From contig VUYV01000122.1 of assembly GCA_008711295.1 (NCBI GenBank), positions 1,737,962 to 1,801,961 on the forward strand: 64,000 bases of DNA, written 5' to 3'. Positions 1 through 12,400 of the stretch are shown piece by piece. A program made the translations under genes and the position numbers. The stretch comes from Anarhynchus alexandrinus (taxonomy: Eukaryota; Chordata; Aves; Charadriiformes; Charadriidae). Within the stretch, counting starts at the first letter, position 1; the number at the start of each line of letters is the position of its first letter. The notes beneath the pieces were generated by a model. That model was not told the DNA's origin, made no database searches, and saw nothing but the letters and a program-made list of their open reading frames with translations.

Positions 1-1437
1 GTATTTAGCCAAAAAGCTGACTTGAAAACATGGAAGGGTTTGTTATCTCTACTATGTGCTCCTGGCAGTTTTTTCTATGACTATGCAAGAGATGGGCTGG
101 GTATGTTCTCTAAAACTCTTTAATTTGCATGTGTTTGGGAGTGTATTCTGGCACTAAACATTTTACTTGCAAGCAGGACTTAAAACTAGCTGTTGAAAGT
201 TCATTACATAAGTGTATTTAGAAGAAAGGAAAGAAAGTGTTTTATTTCTGTGCTAGGAAAATATCAATTGTTGTGCTCAGTAACAATTGTTAACTTAACT
301 TCTGTAGATTGCTATGTAGGATTTACTTTTTATAAATCCCATTTTTATATGGCCATTAACTGCAATGACTATAATGGAGGTTTTGTCAGAAGCGGTTGAT
401 TTCACAAAGGCGAGACTTCAACGTATTTGCCTGAGCTGCATAATTTTAACCATTAAACTAACAATGCCAGCCTTCACTAAGCCTCTACTCAAATAACCAG
501 CAAGTTTGCTTGAATAATTTTGTTTGCTTTTTTTTTTTTTTAAACAACTAAATACCTAATGTTGAAACCCAGACTACTGAGTGTGCTGAGGCTGTGCTGA
601 GCAGTCTCTGTCTAGAATTAGGATCATAGTCTCACAATTCAGGTTGATTTTTTTTTTTCTTTAATGTTATGTTTTGCATTATGCTTTAAGTTCCAGGAAG
701 AATGATTAATTGTAACTTGTTCTCAATACTTGCATTTCCATTGTGAGACTGAACTTGGGGAGATGGGGGGGGTAACAGAAAAAATATTTTTCATACATTA
801 AATAGTTATTTTTAAATAAAAATAATAAAAATCTCTGAATTCTAATCGGGTCATAAACAGGTTTGCTTTATTTAAGAAGTAATAGAGGATATATAAAAAA
901 GAAGGAAGATAGCTACCTGTCTAATACTTTTTCTTCCTTGAGGGCTGAGTGATACAGGTTTTATTGTCCATAAGAGCTGAAGTATAACTTACATGGTTTG
1001 TGCACCAGCTTTGTTCTGCATTTGTCATAAAGATAAATAGCTTTATATGCTATACTTAGAGCAAGGGAGAAGGAAAGAGTAGTGACTGAAGATTATTATG
1101 AATGGAAAACTCTCATTTAGAGAGTCAATATTCTAACGCTTAGCCCTCAAGTGCCTCGCTGAAAAGTTCAACCTATATACAAGTTGTCTGAATGACTTGG
1201 TTATTCCTCTGACCCATTCTAAGAGCACCAAGTAAGCATTCGTATATCTGTAATGTTGGTTTTGTTTTTTTTTTTAATCTGCAGCTTGTTAGAAGGACTG
1301 TTGTACTGCTACTAAGAAAAAGCTTTGTTAGCTGAAAAAAACACTCCCTGCCAAAACCACCTCCCAGAGATATTCAGACAGGTTTTTTCCATAAAAATAT
1401 CATACTTTACTATATGAGCTGACTACCCAAGAAATCT
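1..1437. other. AT-rich unique sequence, no gene seen
   Basis: No frame here looks like a conserved protein; the longest open frame is under 70 codons with an AT-biased random composition. The stretch contains two homopolymer T runs, 14 bases at 528-541 and 11 bases at 1265-1275. The second run precedes a splice-acceptor-like CTGCAG, but the open frame after it is very short. Nothing else can be supported. Confidence 0.6.
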
Positions 1438-1840
1438 TGTACTGGCTCAGTCTAAAAGTCCACCTAGCCCAGTATCCTGCCTCCAAGAACGTTCCTAAGC
1501 AAATGCCAAGGCAAGAGTGAGAACTAGACAGTCAGATATGCTTCTGTGTGTTTAACAAATCTCAGTGGCTTTTCTTCCAAGAGTCTCTTCAGCCCTTGAA
1601 CCCATGCAAACTTTAATAGCCACAATATCCATTGAGGGGGGGAAGGTTTTACAGGTCTGGAACACTTTATGCGGGGAAAAAAAAAAAACCACCCCCAACA
1701 CAGAAGTTATTGATCTTTGGATTTTAATTTGGCTTCTACTAGCTTCTTTTGATTCCTAGTTTTTCCTCTTTCAACTCAACATTGGAGGCACAGTGAACAA
1801 TTAATCCTTAGCCAGTCTATGCTGTAGACCAGCTCTTACA
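1438..1840 (-). mobile_element. Ancient CR1-type LINE 3' relic
   Basis: The stretch starting near 1438 matches the antisense pattern shared by old amniote CR1 copies: a 'ggctcag...ccacctagcccagtatcctg' type opening, then 'agcccttgaacccatg', then a segment like the reverse complement of a CR1 ORF2 C-terminus (1700-1770, 'ctagcttcttttgat' region). The copy is heavily mutated and its short open frame (1565-1759, + strand) is a by-product of the repeat. The far end is uncertain. The assignment rests on remembered repeat patterns, not on an alignment, and the exact subfamily is not determined. Confidence 0.6.
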
Positions 1841-4800
1841 AGTGTTTTCCAGTAGCCTAATTTGATACTGCAATCATTCATTTCTGGATGGTGAACTGAC
1901 ATGTTGTGCAAAAATCAGCTTGTGCTTGAAGTTACCCAGTACTTTTGCTTAAGTGATTGGTGGATTATATCCAGAAATACAAACCACAGAAATTTTGGAG
2001 CTACTGAAATCAATGGAGGAATATTCACCTCATTAGAGCCAGAATTCCTTAGAGGATTATGTGTTATTCATATATGTGTAGAGATCAGAGTGAAAGTGAA
2101 AGGGATCTTCCTTCAATGCTTTATCAGAGCAAGTGCAAGAATAGTCTGAACACAATTTTTTCTAACTGTTTTTGCAGTTAGAAGGTAGCAAATACTACCT
2201 CTGCCTTATTCTTTCATGGCCATACAATCATAATGTAGGTGAATTAGCTAAACTGATTGATCTAATGAAGTGCTATACAATATATCCAGGAACTCTAGTT
2301 TGTTTGCCTAATGAAGTGTCAATATGTCTCCAATGGTCCCTCAAATGATTTAAAGAAATTCTCAGATTTAGTCAAAGAAACCTCCAATGATTTACACTAT
2401 TGCATAAAACTCTTAATCATTTAACCATAGGAGTGCTTCAACCCTGTCATCGTTTTTTCAGCTATTTATCCTGATGTGTATAGTAATGTCTAATTTGCTA
2501 ATTAGAGGAAGAAGATTGCAGTGCTTTGACAGGCAAGACCAAAAACGGATTTTGTCCATAAAAGAAGTCACAAAAGTAACAAAGACAATTTACAAAGAAG
2601 GGAATAAGACATAAATAAGGCAATCAGTTGCAAGACTGGGAATTTATAATTAGTCATCATTTACTATAAAAGATTAAAATGGAGACAGAATCATGTCAAA
2701 TGTATACAGATTTGGAAGAAAATCCTAATAGGTTTCAAAAAAACTTAATAGAGACTCTTTTTCACAGCAGTTTTAATAGGTTCCCATGTTAAAGAATCTT
2801 CTTCAAAAATTGTCCTCATTAGGTAATCTGCCTCAAGAGGAAATACTAGGAATTCCTTACTCATTACTTCAGAGTGATGTTAAACTGAAGGACAAGACAT
2901 CATGAAAGACTACCAGAGGAGCCGTTAATAAAGCAGGAATGTAAAGAAAGAGAGGCAAAGTGATGAAACATCTTAAAAGTGTCACAGTTTTGTAAGGGAT
3001 CTGAAAAATCAGAGAAACAACTCATTAAATGGAGAACATGTGACTATGCTAATTTTACAGAAGCCCACAAACTCTGACAGACAAACTTTATAGTTGCAGA
3101 AGCAACCATAACTTCATATGTCTAATTTTCTTTCGTCACATGTTATGTGACCAAAAATAAACTTCATGCTGCTAACAGCCCAGATTAAATTGCAGCTGAA
3201 TTGTGTGAAAATTGGAAAGTAAAATTTGCGATAATAGCACCAGTATTTATTCTGCGAGATTAGCTTCAAAATAATTACAAACATCACAGTGTAATAAAAC
3301 GTAAATTACAATGAATTACAATATAGATAGTATATCACATTAATTTTAATACTTTAAAATTGTAATCAGAAATAATTGGACTTTCAATACAGAAGTAAAT
3401 GAAGTTACTGAACCAAAAGGAAATTAACATTGATTGCAAGTTGAATAAACTGTGCAGATTTCGAAGGTCCTGATTTATTGAGGTGGGAACTGCTTCTAAG
3501 TCCATTAACATAAAGATTTAATTAATGTGTCATGATTTTTGCCAGCTAGTGCAAAGTGTTAGAAACCATAAAAAAATATAATTTTATTTTGATAATGAAA
3601 ATCAATATGAAAATTGCAAGAGAAGCAATCTCAAGTTACAAGACTGGACACTAATAAACCTAGCTCATAATAACGGTGAAGAAATAACAAAAGCTGCTAA
3701 CAGGCATCACAATTGTTTCTATTTCAAACATGAAGACCTGATGCCTTTCACATTCAAATGGTCAAATATTTGCCTCTTGGAGAAAGTAACGTGTCTAGGA
3801 AATATATTTCTTTCTTTTTTGTCTGAAAGTGGTACTTGTGTTTCTGTGTCCCATCCCAGTTGACAGTCCCTCATACTCCCGAAAACCTGCCCTTTGAGGA
3901 GCAGCCAAAAAACCTATAAGACTATTGCTTCCATGTTTAATCCTCTTTCTATACTCTGCCCAGTTTATACCATGAGTCAGAGAGCATTTAATAAACTTAA
4001 TACGTCTGTGCATAATATGTCTTAAAAGGAACTCAGTGCTTTTGTAAAATTTACCATAGATGGATGATGCATTGGGATGACTTTGTGTTACATTACTACA
4101 CCCGTAGTTTTAATTTTTGTTTTAATTAACAGACTAATATTCTGTGAAATAAGCAAGGATGGGAAAAGTGAATTATTGGATAAGAGCTCTCAAATATTGG
4201 TTAATTCCTGATTTGATAAATCATTCCGTTTATGTCTCAGTAAAAGGTGAATACTTCCTGTGCTGGTTGAATAGTGCAAGGATAAAATTCATTCATGATT
4301 TTGTAGCTCTCAAGCTGTTTGTGATGACCCTGTGAGCACCTACATAAGTAGAAAAAGACAGGTTGATTTTTATCTATTTAGATTCTGTAGACACAATCAA
4401 AAAAATTCTTACCCTCCTCTGCCTCCCCATTAACTTAAACATGCCAGAGATTTTGTAAACTACAGTCTCGCTTTAGTGGAGAACTTTGAGTTACAAACCT
4501 CCCACCCTGCAGTGAATTTTGGATGTTCCTTTTATCACATGTGAATCCTATATAGGATAGATAAATCATTTAAATTCCATAATCTAACCCTTTCTACAGT
4601 AAGTAACGTATTTTCACTCGCTTAATATAGAAAGAGAATGCGCAAGAAATGATACTGAAAATTTTGGAGTCTCGGTCTCTAAATGAGATGTGAGGGGCCT
4701 CCTCCTAACTCTGGATGCCTGTGTCCTGAGCACACTGGCAGTATAGCAGCGCAGTCTCAAATTTTCTCTTCCTTCACCACTAGAGAGGGAGAGTAGCCCT

Positions 4801-6240
4801 TTCCTGGGGGTCATGCTGTGTAAGACTTTGGAAATTGGAGCACTGGATTCCCCAGATATCTAAGAGACATATTTGCAAACAAATTTCTGTGATAGGTAAA
4901 AAGAAAACTTGTCTTGAAGTGTTGCCACTCTCCATGGGAACTCTAAACTTCTAGGAGCTGTCATTTTGCAGAGTTCATTGTCAGCATCATTGCTGTTCAA
5001 CAGATAATTTGGGACAGCAAAGCAGAAAGTTAAGGTTCCATAAGAGTAGGCAAATCACTGTATTGTGCGTAGATCCTCTTTCTGTGTATAACGTTACAAG
5101 TACTGTATGAAAAAACTGCTAAGTATAGCCAGGTCATTGCAAATGGTCAGGTCTTTCAAGTATATTTTATGAGATTATCTCAGGCTACAAAGGATATATG
5201 TAAGGATTAGTGAAGACAGATCCTTTCAACCAAACAGCAAACAAAAAAAAACACCAAATAAAATGACCAAGTGAATAAAAGATATTCCTAACTCGCCAAC
5301 CAGACAAAAGCCTTTAAATATTCTTTCTCCTTCATCCAATTTTTCTGTATGTATATGGTTGCCACAAATACTTAAGATAGATAAACCTAGGTATCACCTA
5401 TTTTCCCTCTCCTTTGTTATTGTAGCTAAAAGCAATTTACATGGAAACAAGTAGTCCAAATGTAAACTGTACACCTTGGAACTCACCTAAATAGTATAAA
5501 AAAAAATTCTGAGATGCAGTTTACGTTTCTTTCCAAGTTTCATTCATTCTTTACTTTTTACAGCATTGTAGGGCTGTGATTGCACTCCTTTAGTATCATA
5601 AAATCAGTGGTGAAGTGGAGGGGTAGTGGATTATGACATAATAAAAAATTTGAAACTGATAGAATATAATTTCTTAATTAAATTAATGCATTTATCCTTA
5701 ATTATAGAATTCTTAAAATATCCTATTTAGTCTCAAGGAAAAAAACAGTCTATTGTTAAGTTCCGATACAAAGGTTCAAGATGTTAACAATTTACTATTG
5801 AGGCTCTTCTTTAAGAGTGATATTAATGTATACGACTTACAAGTTATAATTAACTTCTGCCTCACAGTCAGTCAGAGACAAGAAGAAGATATTTGAAGGA
5901 TTCTGAGATGGCCGTAAAAATGGTAGAATAGCTTGACCTGACTTTTACAAAAGTGGAGCTCTGACTCCTAGGAAACGTCCTGTGTTACAGAATTGAAACT
6001 GCACGAGGTTTCCCCTTACCGACTGCTTTTACAGTCGACCTGAATGGGTTACGTGGGATATTTCAGGCCAAATTCATGCCTTTTCCCCAGAGTATAGCTG
6101 AGGTGGAGACACCAATGTCTGAAGGTAATTGCTCAGCTGCAGCAGCCAAATGCCACCGACATACAAAAATGTTGATTTATGTCACACAAAGGCAGCATGG
6201 AAAGCAGGCACCTGGGTCAAGTGCGCTTTTTCATTTTTTT
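1841..6240. other. Unique AT-rich sequence without recognisable gene
   Basis: Both strands were read. The open frames here (for example 1901-2149 +, 3795-4013 -, 4614-4814 -) have no domain signature and unbiased codon use. The part from 2500 to 3700 is especially A/T rich. Bases 5870-6240 become somewhat GC richer and may be the flank, or an unrecognised part, of the retroelement fossil that follows. Confidence 0.5.
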
Positions 6241-6242
6241 CC

Positions 6243-6478
6243 TTTACTTTCTTTCTGGGCTCAGTCACAAGAAATGATACAGAGCCAGCCTGAAGAGTGG
6301 AACTGAATGTTTGTGGGAAGACTGTCAATTTTAAAGCAGACTCAGGTGTAGATGTATTGGCCATATCAGAACAGACTTTCACTCCCCACACCGCTGAACC
6401 AGCTGTTGCTACTCCAAATAATCCTAGAGGCAGCGTAAACACAAACAGCAAAAGCTGTAGCTTTAATACTTGCGCTTA
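6243..6478 (+). mobile_element. Decayed Ty3/gypsy-like pol fragment with retropepsin motif
   Basis: The + frame entered at 6252 reads FLGSVTRNDTEPA, then an in-frame TGA (6291-6293), then RVELNVCGK and FKADSGVDVLAISEQTF, ending at a stop at 6476-6478. A beta-strand segment followed by hydrophobic-F-K-x-D-(S/T)-G-x-x is the catalytic signature of retroviral-type aspartic proteases. The 'FLGSV...EP' lead-in resembles the start of the protease region in vertebrate Ty3/gypsy pol proteins. Just upstream (6147-6215) a C-H-R-H-T-K stretch is faintly like a gag zinc knuckle, but this is weak. There is no recognisable reverse transcriptase downstream and no LTR was found. The copy carries a nonsense codon and cannot be functional. 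Alternatives are a coincidental D-S-G match or an old ERV protease. Confidence 0.45.
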
Positions 6479-9400
6479 GGAGACTATCGACTGATATCTT
6501 CCTTCATCAGGACACTTAGCACTTTCTTGATGAAAGGAATGAAAGAAAAATTAAAAGAGAGTACACTGGACTCTTTTGTGTATACACTGTCACTGTTTAT
6601 AACATTGAAATTATAAGCTTCGCAAAATTTCCTTTCTCACACTTTTCACACAGTTTCTGGTGTAACAGAGGATTGGACCCACTATATTCAGCATCTTATA
6701 TGATCAGATCCTGACGTGTCACAAACTTGAAAAGCGTAACAGAGACATTTCATGTTGGAAGTATCATCTGCTGTCACATTGGGAAGAAGAATGTGAAAAC
6801 CCAAAAAATTTTAACTGAGGGAGAGGAAAAAAACATTATACCTTTCAAACTGTGGAAAGCTTTTCTTGGTCTTGTTTCATAATGAAGTTACAAATATATG
6901 TATTTTCCTACATAGTTCCTTCTTAGTAAATTTTAACCTAATGGCCCTATTCAGCCATATATGGGATAGGAGCAAAGGTCTCCCCCTATTTAGGCCCAGA
7001 ATAAGTTAAAGGGCTAAAATGACATCTTGATTCTGGAGGGCTGAAGGTTTACACATATTGGCAGCTGTCCTGAGCATCAGTATCCTTTAGAAAGCTGCAA
7101 GATGTGCTATTGGTGGTAGAGGACAGTTTCAAGTAAAGATGATATTTCTTTCCCCTCATCTGATAGGAAAAAGACTGGTTTCCACTAATGTTGGCCTGCT
7201 CTTTTTCTCTGATTTCCCTTAGCCAATTCCGTACCTTTATTACAGTTCATAGTGCCCAACTTTATACCCAGCTTTCTAGTTGCAGCCTTGAGAAAGCTGA
7301 AACACTCATAAAGTGTGTCAAGGCAGGATTCTGGTTTCTGAGGGATTGTTATTGGATGCTAAAAAGCTGAGAGCCGTTAAAGAAATGCCCAGACCATGAG
7401 AAATGACTGCACCACCACACACTATCTAGAAAATAAGTAGGATTAGTATTAATTTGAATATCTATGACCTTAGCAGTATATTATTTTAGTTGCCTGTAGT
7501 CATATCATGATGCTTTTATAGTCTCATTGAGACGGGAAAATAGTACGCACAGTTAGAAAAGGAATGACCAGTGAACATCGGGATATATGGGAAATCTTGT
7601 ATGTAAGTCTGGAGATTTGAATTATAAATTAATAAGAGACCTTGAATTTGTGATGCTTATTGCCAAGGTGCTGTTCATCAGATCCCTTTGAAATGTCACT
7701 GTTGTTAGACTAGCCCAGTTTAATCCATTTGCAGAATATATCTTACAGTCTGTAGCAAGTATGCAATGATACTACCAAAAATTTAGAGAAACTGTAGAAA
7801 AACCTCTAGTCTTAATTTCTTCACAGGTATTTTGTTTTACGTATAAGTAAAAACAACACAAAGAAAAAAAAAGTGGTGCTCAAAAGCATCCTGGTTTTGG
7901 AAAGTGTAAGTGGGATTTCTGTCAACCATGTTGAAAGCCTCCACAGAGGGCATTAATTTTCTCCTTAGAAAAAGACCTAAGATAAATGGGGTAAAATCAC
8001 TGTTTGGAGGTACCTCTCTCTCTTCATTGATTACCACAGGAGCCTATATAACTCTTTTAGAGTGAGTGTCTTTTCAACAGCAAAAGTTAAATGAGATGAA
8101 TCTCACACTAAATAACCCTTTAATAGCCAACAGCTGAGACAGGACATTCTTGACAAACATCTCATGAACAATACAGACTTAACATAGTGCTGCAATGTCC
8201 AGAGTAGTTGCTATCACTGTCTGGAATCTACTGAGAGTAGAAAAATAGGTGTAAAGCATGGATAATCACAAAACCACGTGCTAACAATCTGGGCTGTCTC
8301 CACACACACCGGATGAAGCCTATGGTCTGGGTGCTTATATCCGCACTACATTTCAGAATTTGTTGTCACTTGCTTGTAGCAGATGCATTAAAATACTTAC
8401 TGAATACACCAACTGTATTGACAAATAGTGTGCATATACCCATGCCGTGGCTGATATTCCTGGGAAAATATTAATTAAGGGTTATTTGAACTGCAGTTTG
8501 CTACATCCTAATTTCCATTTTCCAAGATTATATAGAAGTTTTATAATACTGACAGTATGAATACCGAGTTCTCAAGCATGGAGGGAAGAAACCAAAGGTA
8601 AAAAGATGGTGGGTTAGATGATGGAAGTCTATATTAAAAAAGGCTTTCCACCTCATTATAAGGCTGGGACTTACTGTATTTCATATAAATTTAATGATGT
8701 TATAAGACTGGTATTAGAAAAGAAATGCATACTTTTATCTGTGCAGTGCTTCATAATAACACTGGTAGATCATGAATGATAAGACATAAGATATGAAATG
8801 GGGAGAGCCCTTTTTAAGTGAAACGCCTTTGGTTTCTGTAGCAGAACCTTGTAGTTCTTGTTATTTGTGAGAGACTTTTCTTTAATTCAAAGAAATACTG
8901 AAGTAGAAGGATATATTCCAGGCCTTTGTAAGTCCTCAAAAAGTCTTTGTAAAAGGTATTGGATAGAGTCCAGGACAGATATTGCAAGCTTGGAGTAATG
9001 GTTCTGGTGGAAGGCTAAGAAACTAGAACTTAAGAGGCAAAAATAGTTAAAGTATATTTCTACAGAAAGGTGCAAATAAGAAATCCATGCCACTTGATGC
9101 AGAAGTAAGGATGTTCTAGCTACCTTAAGTACAAATCAGCACCCTTGTCATCTTCTAGCAAGGCTGAGACATGGCTATTGAGATATTGGCTTCCTCAGCC
9201 CATCCCAGGGAATGAATTGATTACTAAAGAGGTATGCAATGACTTGGTGTTAGGCCATTCTGCTCATCAAACCTGTCAGGGAAAGTTTTGAAAGTTAAGG
9301 GTACATAAAATTCTCAGTTGTTACCTGTTATGAATAATGCATTCATTTATCAAAACCAGTATTTTAAAGTTGACCTAACTTTCTTTCATTTTTGTAAAAT

Positions 9401-12400
9401 GTAACTGTGTACATATTAAAGAACTAAAAGCTATGAAGCTGCAGTAGGTGCCTTGTCTTTACCTTATGTGTAAATGTAGTTTTTTGCTACATGGAGGACA
9501 TAAAGGTATATGTTTTAACTTTACTGTCAAGCATTTTCTTATCGTTCCCAGAGGACAGAGTAATTGTCTGATTGATGGCTGTAACGTTGCATAACATGAA
9601 CGTATGTTCCAGACCTTCAACCAGTGTTGATTATTTCTTCCTTCCTAATATCTGGAATATTAATCACCCTACTTCTTCCTAGTATTCCTTCAAGTATGAA
9701 CAATGGGGTGCATAGTCTGAATAAGGTATATGCTACTTTTAATTAAAACAACATATCTTGGATAAAACTGAGGGTATAGAGATCAGATATGACTTCCTTT
9801 CTCCAGTTATCTTCCAGGTATTATTAAGACTTTGAGAGGGAAGAATGAAGTAGAAAGTAGGGTTTAGCTTTATTATAGATGTGAATCACATCTCTAGGAG
9901 ATAATACTATATTATTTTTCTGGAATGACAATGAACACGATCACCTTAAGAGGCTCCCTTTGATGCAATATTTAATGTGATAAGTAAAGGATGTGTTAAG
10001 AATAAAATAGAACCACAGGTGGTGTTTTGGTTTCTCTGTCCCACATTTCAAATACTGAGAATAAATTAATAGATAAATGAAAAAAAGCATTTGAACTTTG
10101 GAAAAGACTGTATGAATTGCTAAAATATTTAGTTTCCTGGTTTGACTCCGAATTAAAAACTTCAAATAGTAAATCAAATATCCAAAACCAGCAAGGTTTT
10201 AAGTTAAATGTTAACAAATGTTTAATATGTGTCATCATGAGTTTGCCTCTAAATAGCAGTAGTACCAAGACAGGTGGGTAAGTGTTTAAAATTCTAGCAT
10301 AAATTAATAGATTTAATGAACCATTTCTACTGGTTTGTTGAGGAGATTTGTTCATTCTCAGGTTCAGCGTTCCCTTTATTGTTAATATTTACATGATCGT
10401 ATCACTTAGAGAACGTGTGTGGGTGGCCTTCCCTACGATTGCCGAGGCAGCTGTGACTTGTGCAGCCGGAGCCTCGCAGCTGTGGGGAAGGTCTCAACAC
10501 CAGCGGGGTTCTGCTTGTTTGACAAAGCTGCTCTGTGTGCTTCTCCATGAAAGACTGAAACTAATTTTGCAAGTCAGACAAATGACAAGCAGGAGAGTGT
10601 GCTGTCCTCCCCACTGTGCCAGTGTGGCACTGATTCACAAGGAGAACAGATGACTTAGCTGAGACTGGAAAGAAAATACGTGGCAAAGTTGATTACTGGC
10701 ATGAGTGCAGTGCAATACATCAACTGCAAAAGCATCAGTGCTGTATGTTCTGTGGCCTTCGCCTTTAACTGGAAACTATCTGCTTCTGTTTTGTTAAGGC
10801 TGAAAGACTGGGATTCTTGCTTTCTGCAGAAATTAGTGTCAGCTGGACTCAGAGCGGTGGCTGGCAATGTCTTCCACCCGGACTGTCAGTGCATTCGCTG
10901 AAGATCTAACTGACCACCTCCTTGAAAAACATGGTGATCAAAAACCTGTATAACTGAAGTCCTGATTCAGAGTTTCGTGTTTGGTGACTAAAAAGCTGAG
11001 ACTGTGTCACTAGCTTGACTAGGCGAGGACTCATTAAAGTGATTATTGTCATGTAATGATTAGGGTCAATTATGTTTGCAGGGACTGTGAGATGTCTAGC
11101 TGCAGCTTGGATATGGAAAAAATGTATGAAAGTAAGCCTTGCTTAATGAAAAAGTAGAGTTCAAAATAGTGTGTAGAAAAGTAAAAAGGGCATTTATGCA
11201 AAAGACAATAAATTAAAAGCATGTAGAGTTGAAAAAGATAGGAAGATGGATGAAAATAAGTATTTGAATTGCTTCTGAAAAAACGTTAAGGTATGGTAGC
11301 ATCTATATCAATTGTAACAACACAATTTATCTTTCAAGAGTTCCGTTTGTATTTATTTTCATCTAGTTCTGTGTCCTTTTCTAGTATGAAATATTACATG
11401 TTTTTTCTCAGCTGTTTCCTCTAGCAAAGAATTTGCCATGGTGTTACAAGATAATAATAACTTTCTCTGAAAATGCATCTCTCTCACTCCTTTCCATGTT
11501 TTCTGGGTATTTTATTTCCCCTTTAATATTTTTGACAGGTGGGTTGAGATCAGAACAGCAAATTTGCATAATTCAAATGAGAAGGTCATGTAGAGAGGGG
11601 TTCTTTTGTTTGAATCGCATACAGATTTGAGAGTTGTTCTTGTAACTCTTGAAACCATTTAACTGTCTTAAAGGTTAATCCTGATTGAGGTCTTCAAATT
11701 TGAAAAATAGTCCCATCAAGTTGGTGGAAGGACTAAAGGATTTGAACACTAAACAGCCACCTCTTTTTCACCTGTCCTGTAAGGAAAACTTTCAAACATA
11801 CAATAACATAACGCTATTATGCTTTTGTGTAGAGGTGGCAAAATAGCAGGGGAGGGAGCAAGCCAAACCTTTGATCCTAAAGAATTAGGAGGAATGTTGA
11901 AACAAAATGTTCCTGACTATTTAAATATCTGCTATTACCACAGGAAAAAAGTCAAAACCTTAATTTTTTGAAGAAGGAGGAGATGATGACAGGCTGAGGA
12001 GTCATTGTAGCCAAAGAGGCAACTACAACAGCATTATCTGGCAGACGGTACATCTACACCGAACGGTGAGCTCAGGTTTGTTCCCTAGCTTCCTTATAGT
12101 TCACACTATTCATCTCCTACATCTAGGTTAAGGTTGCGGTTCCTAGGTTCTTGATGTCCAACATAGCTGCTGCTGGATAGGAAAAGCAAACATACAATGT
12201 GGATGGATTAAGAAAGGAGGTGCTACGATTTCCTTAAACCCAGCAGGTGTTAGTACCAGGTGTATGAACTCTTCCCTTTGGGTTCAAAGTCAAGCAGGGC
12301 CTTCCACAATTATTCAAGTAATTTGAGATCATTCCAAGCTATTTCAAATCAGTGTTTAAAAGCATCAGTTTGTGTGCTGCATGGTCCGCTATTTTAATAG

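Noticed and set aside
9996..10355. 119-codon minus frame
   Set aside because: It is rich in Phe/Leu/Ser/Asn as expected from AT-rich random sequence, with no domain pattern.
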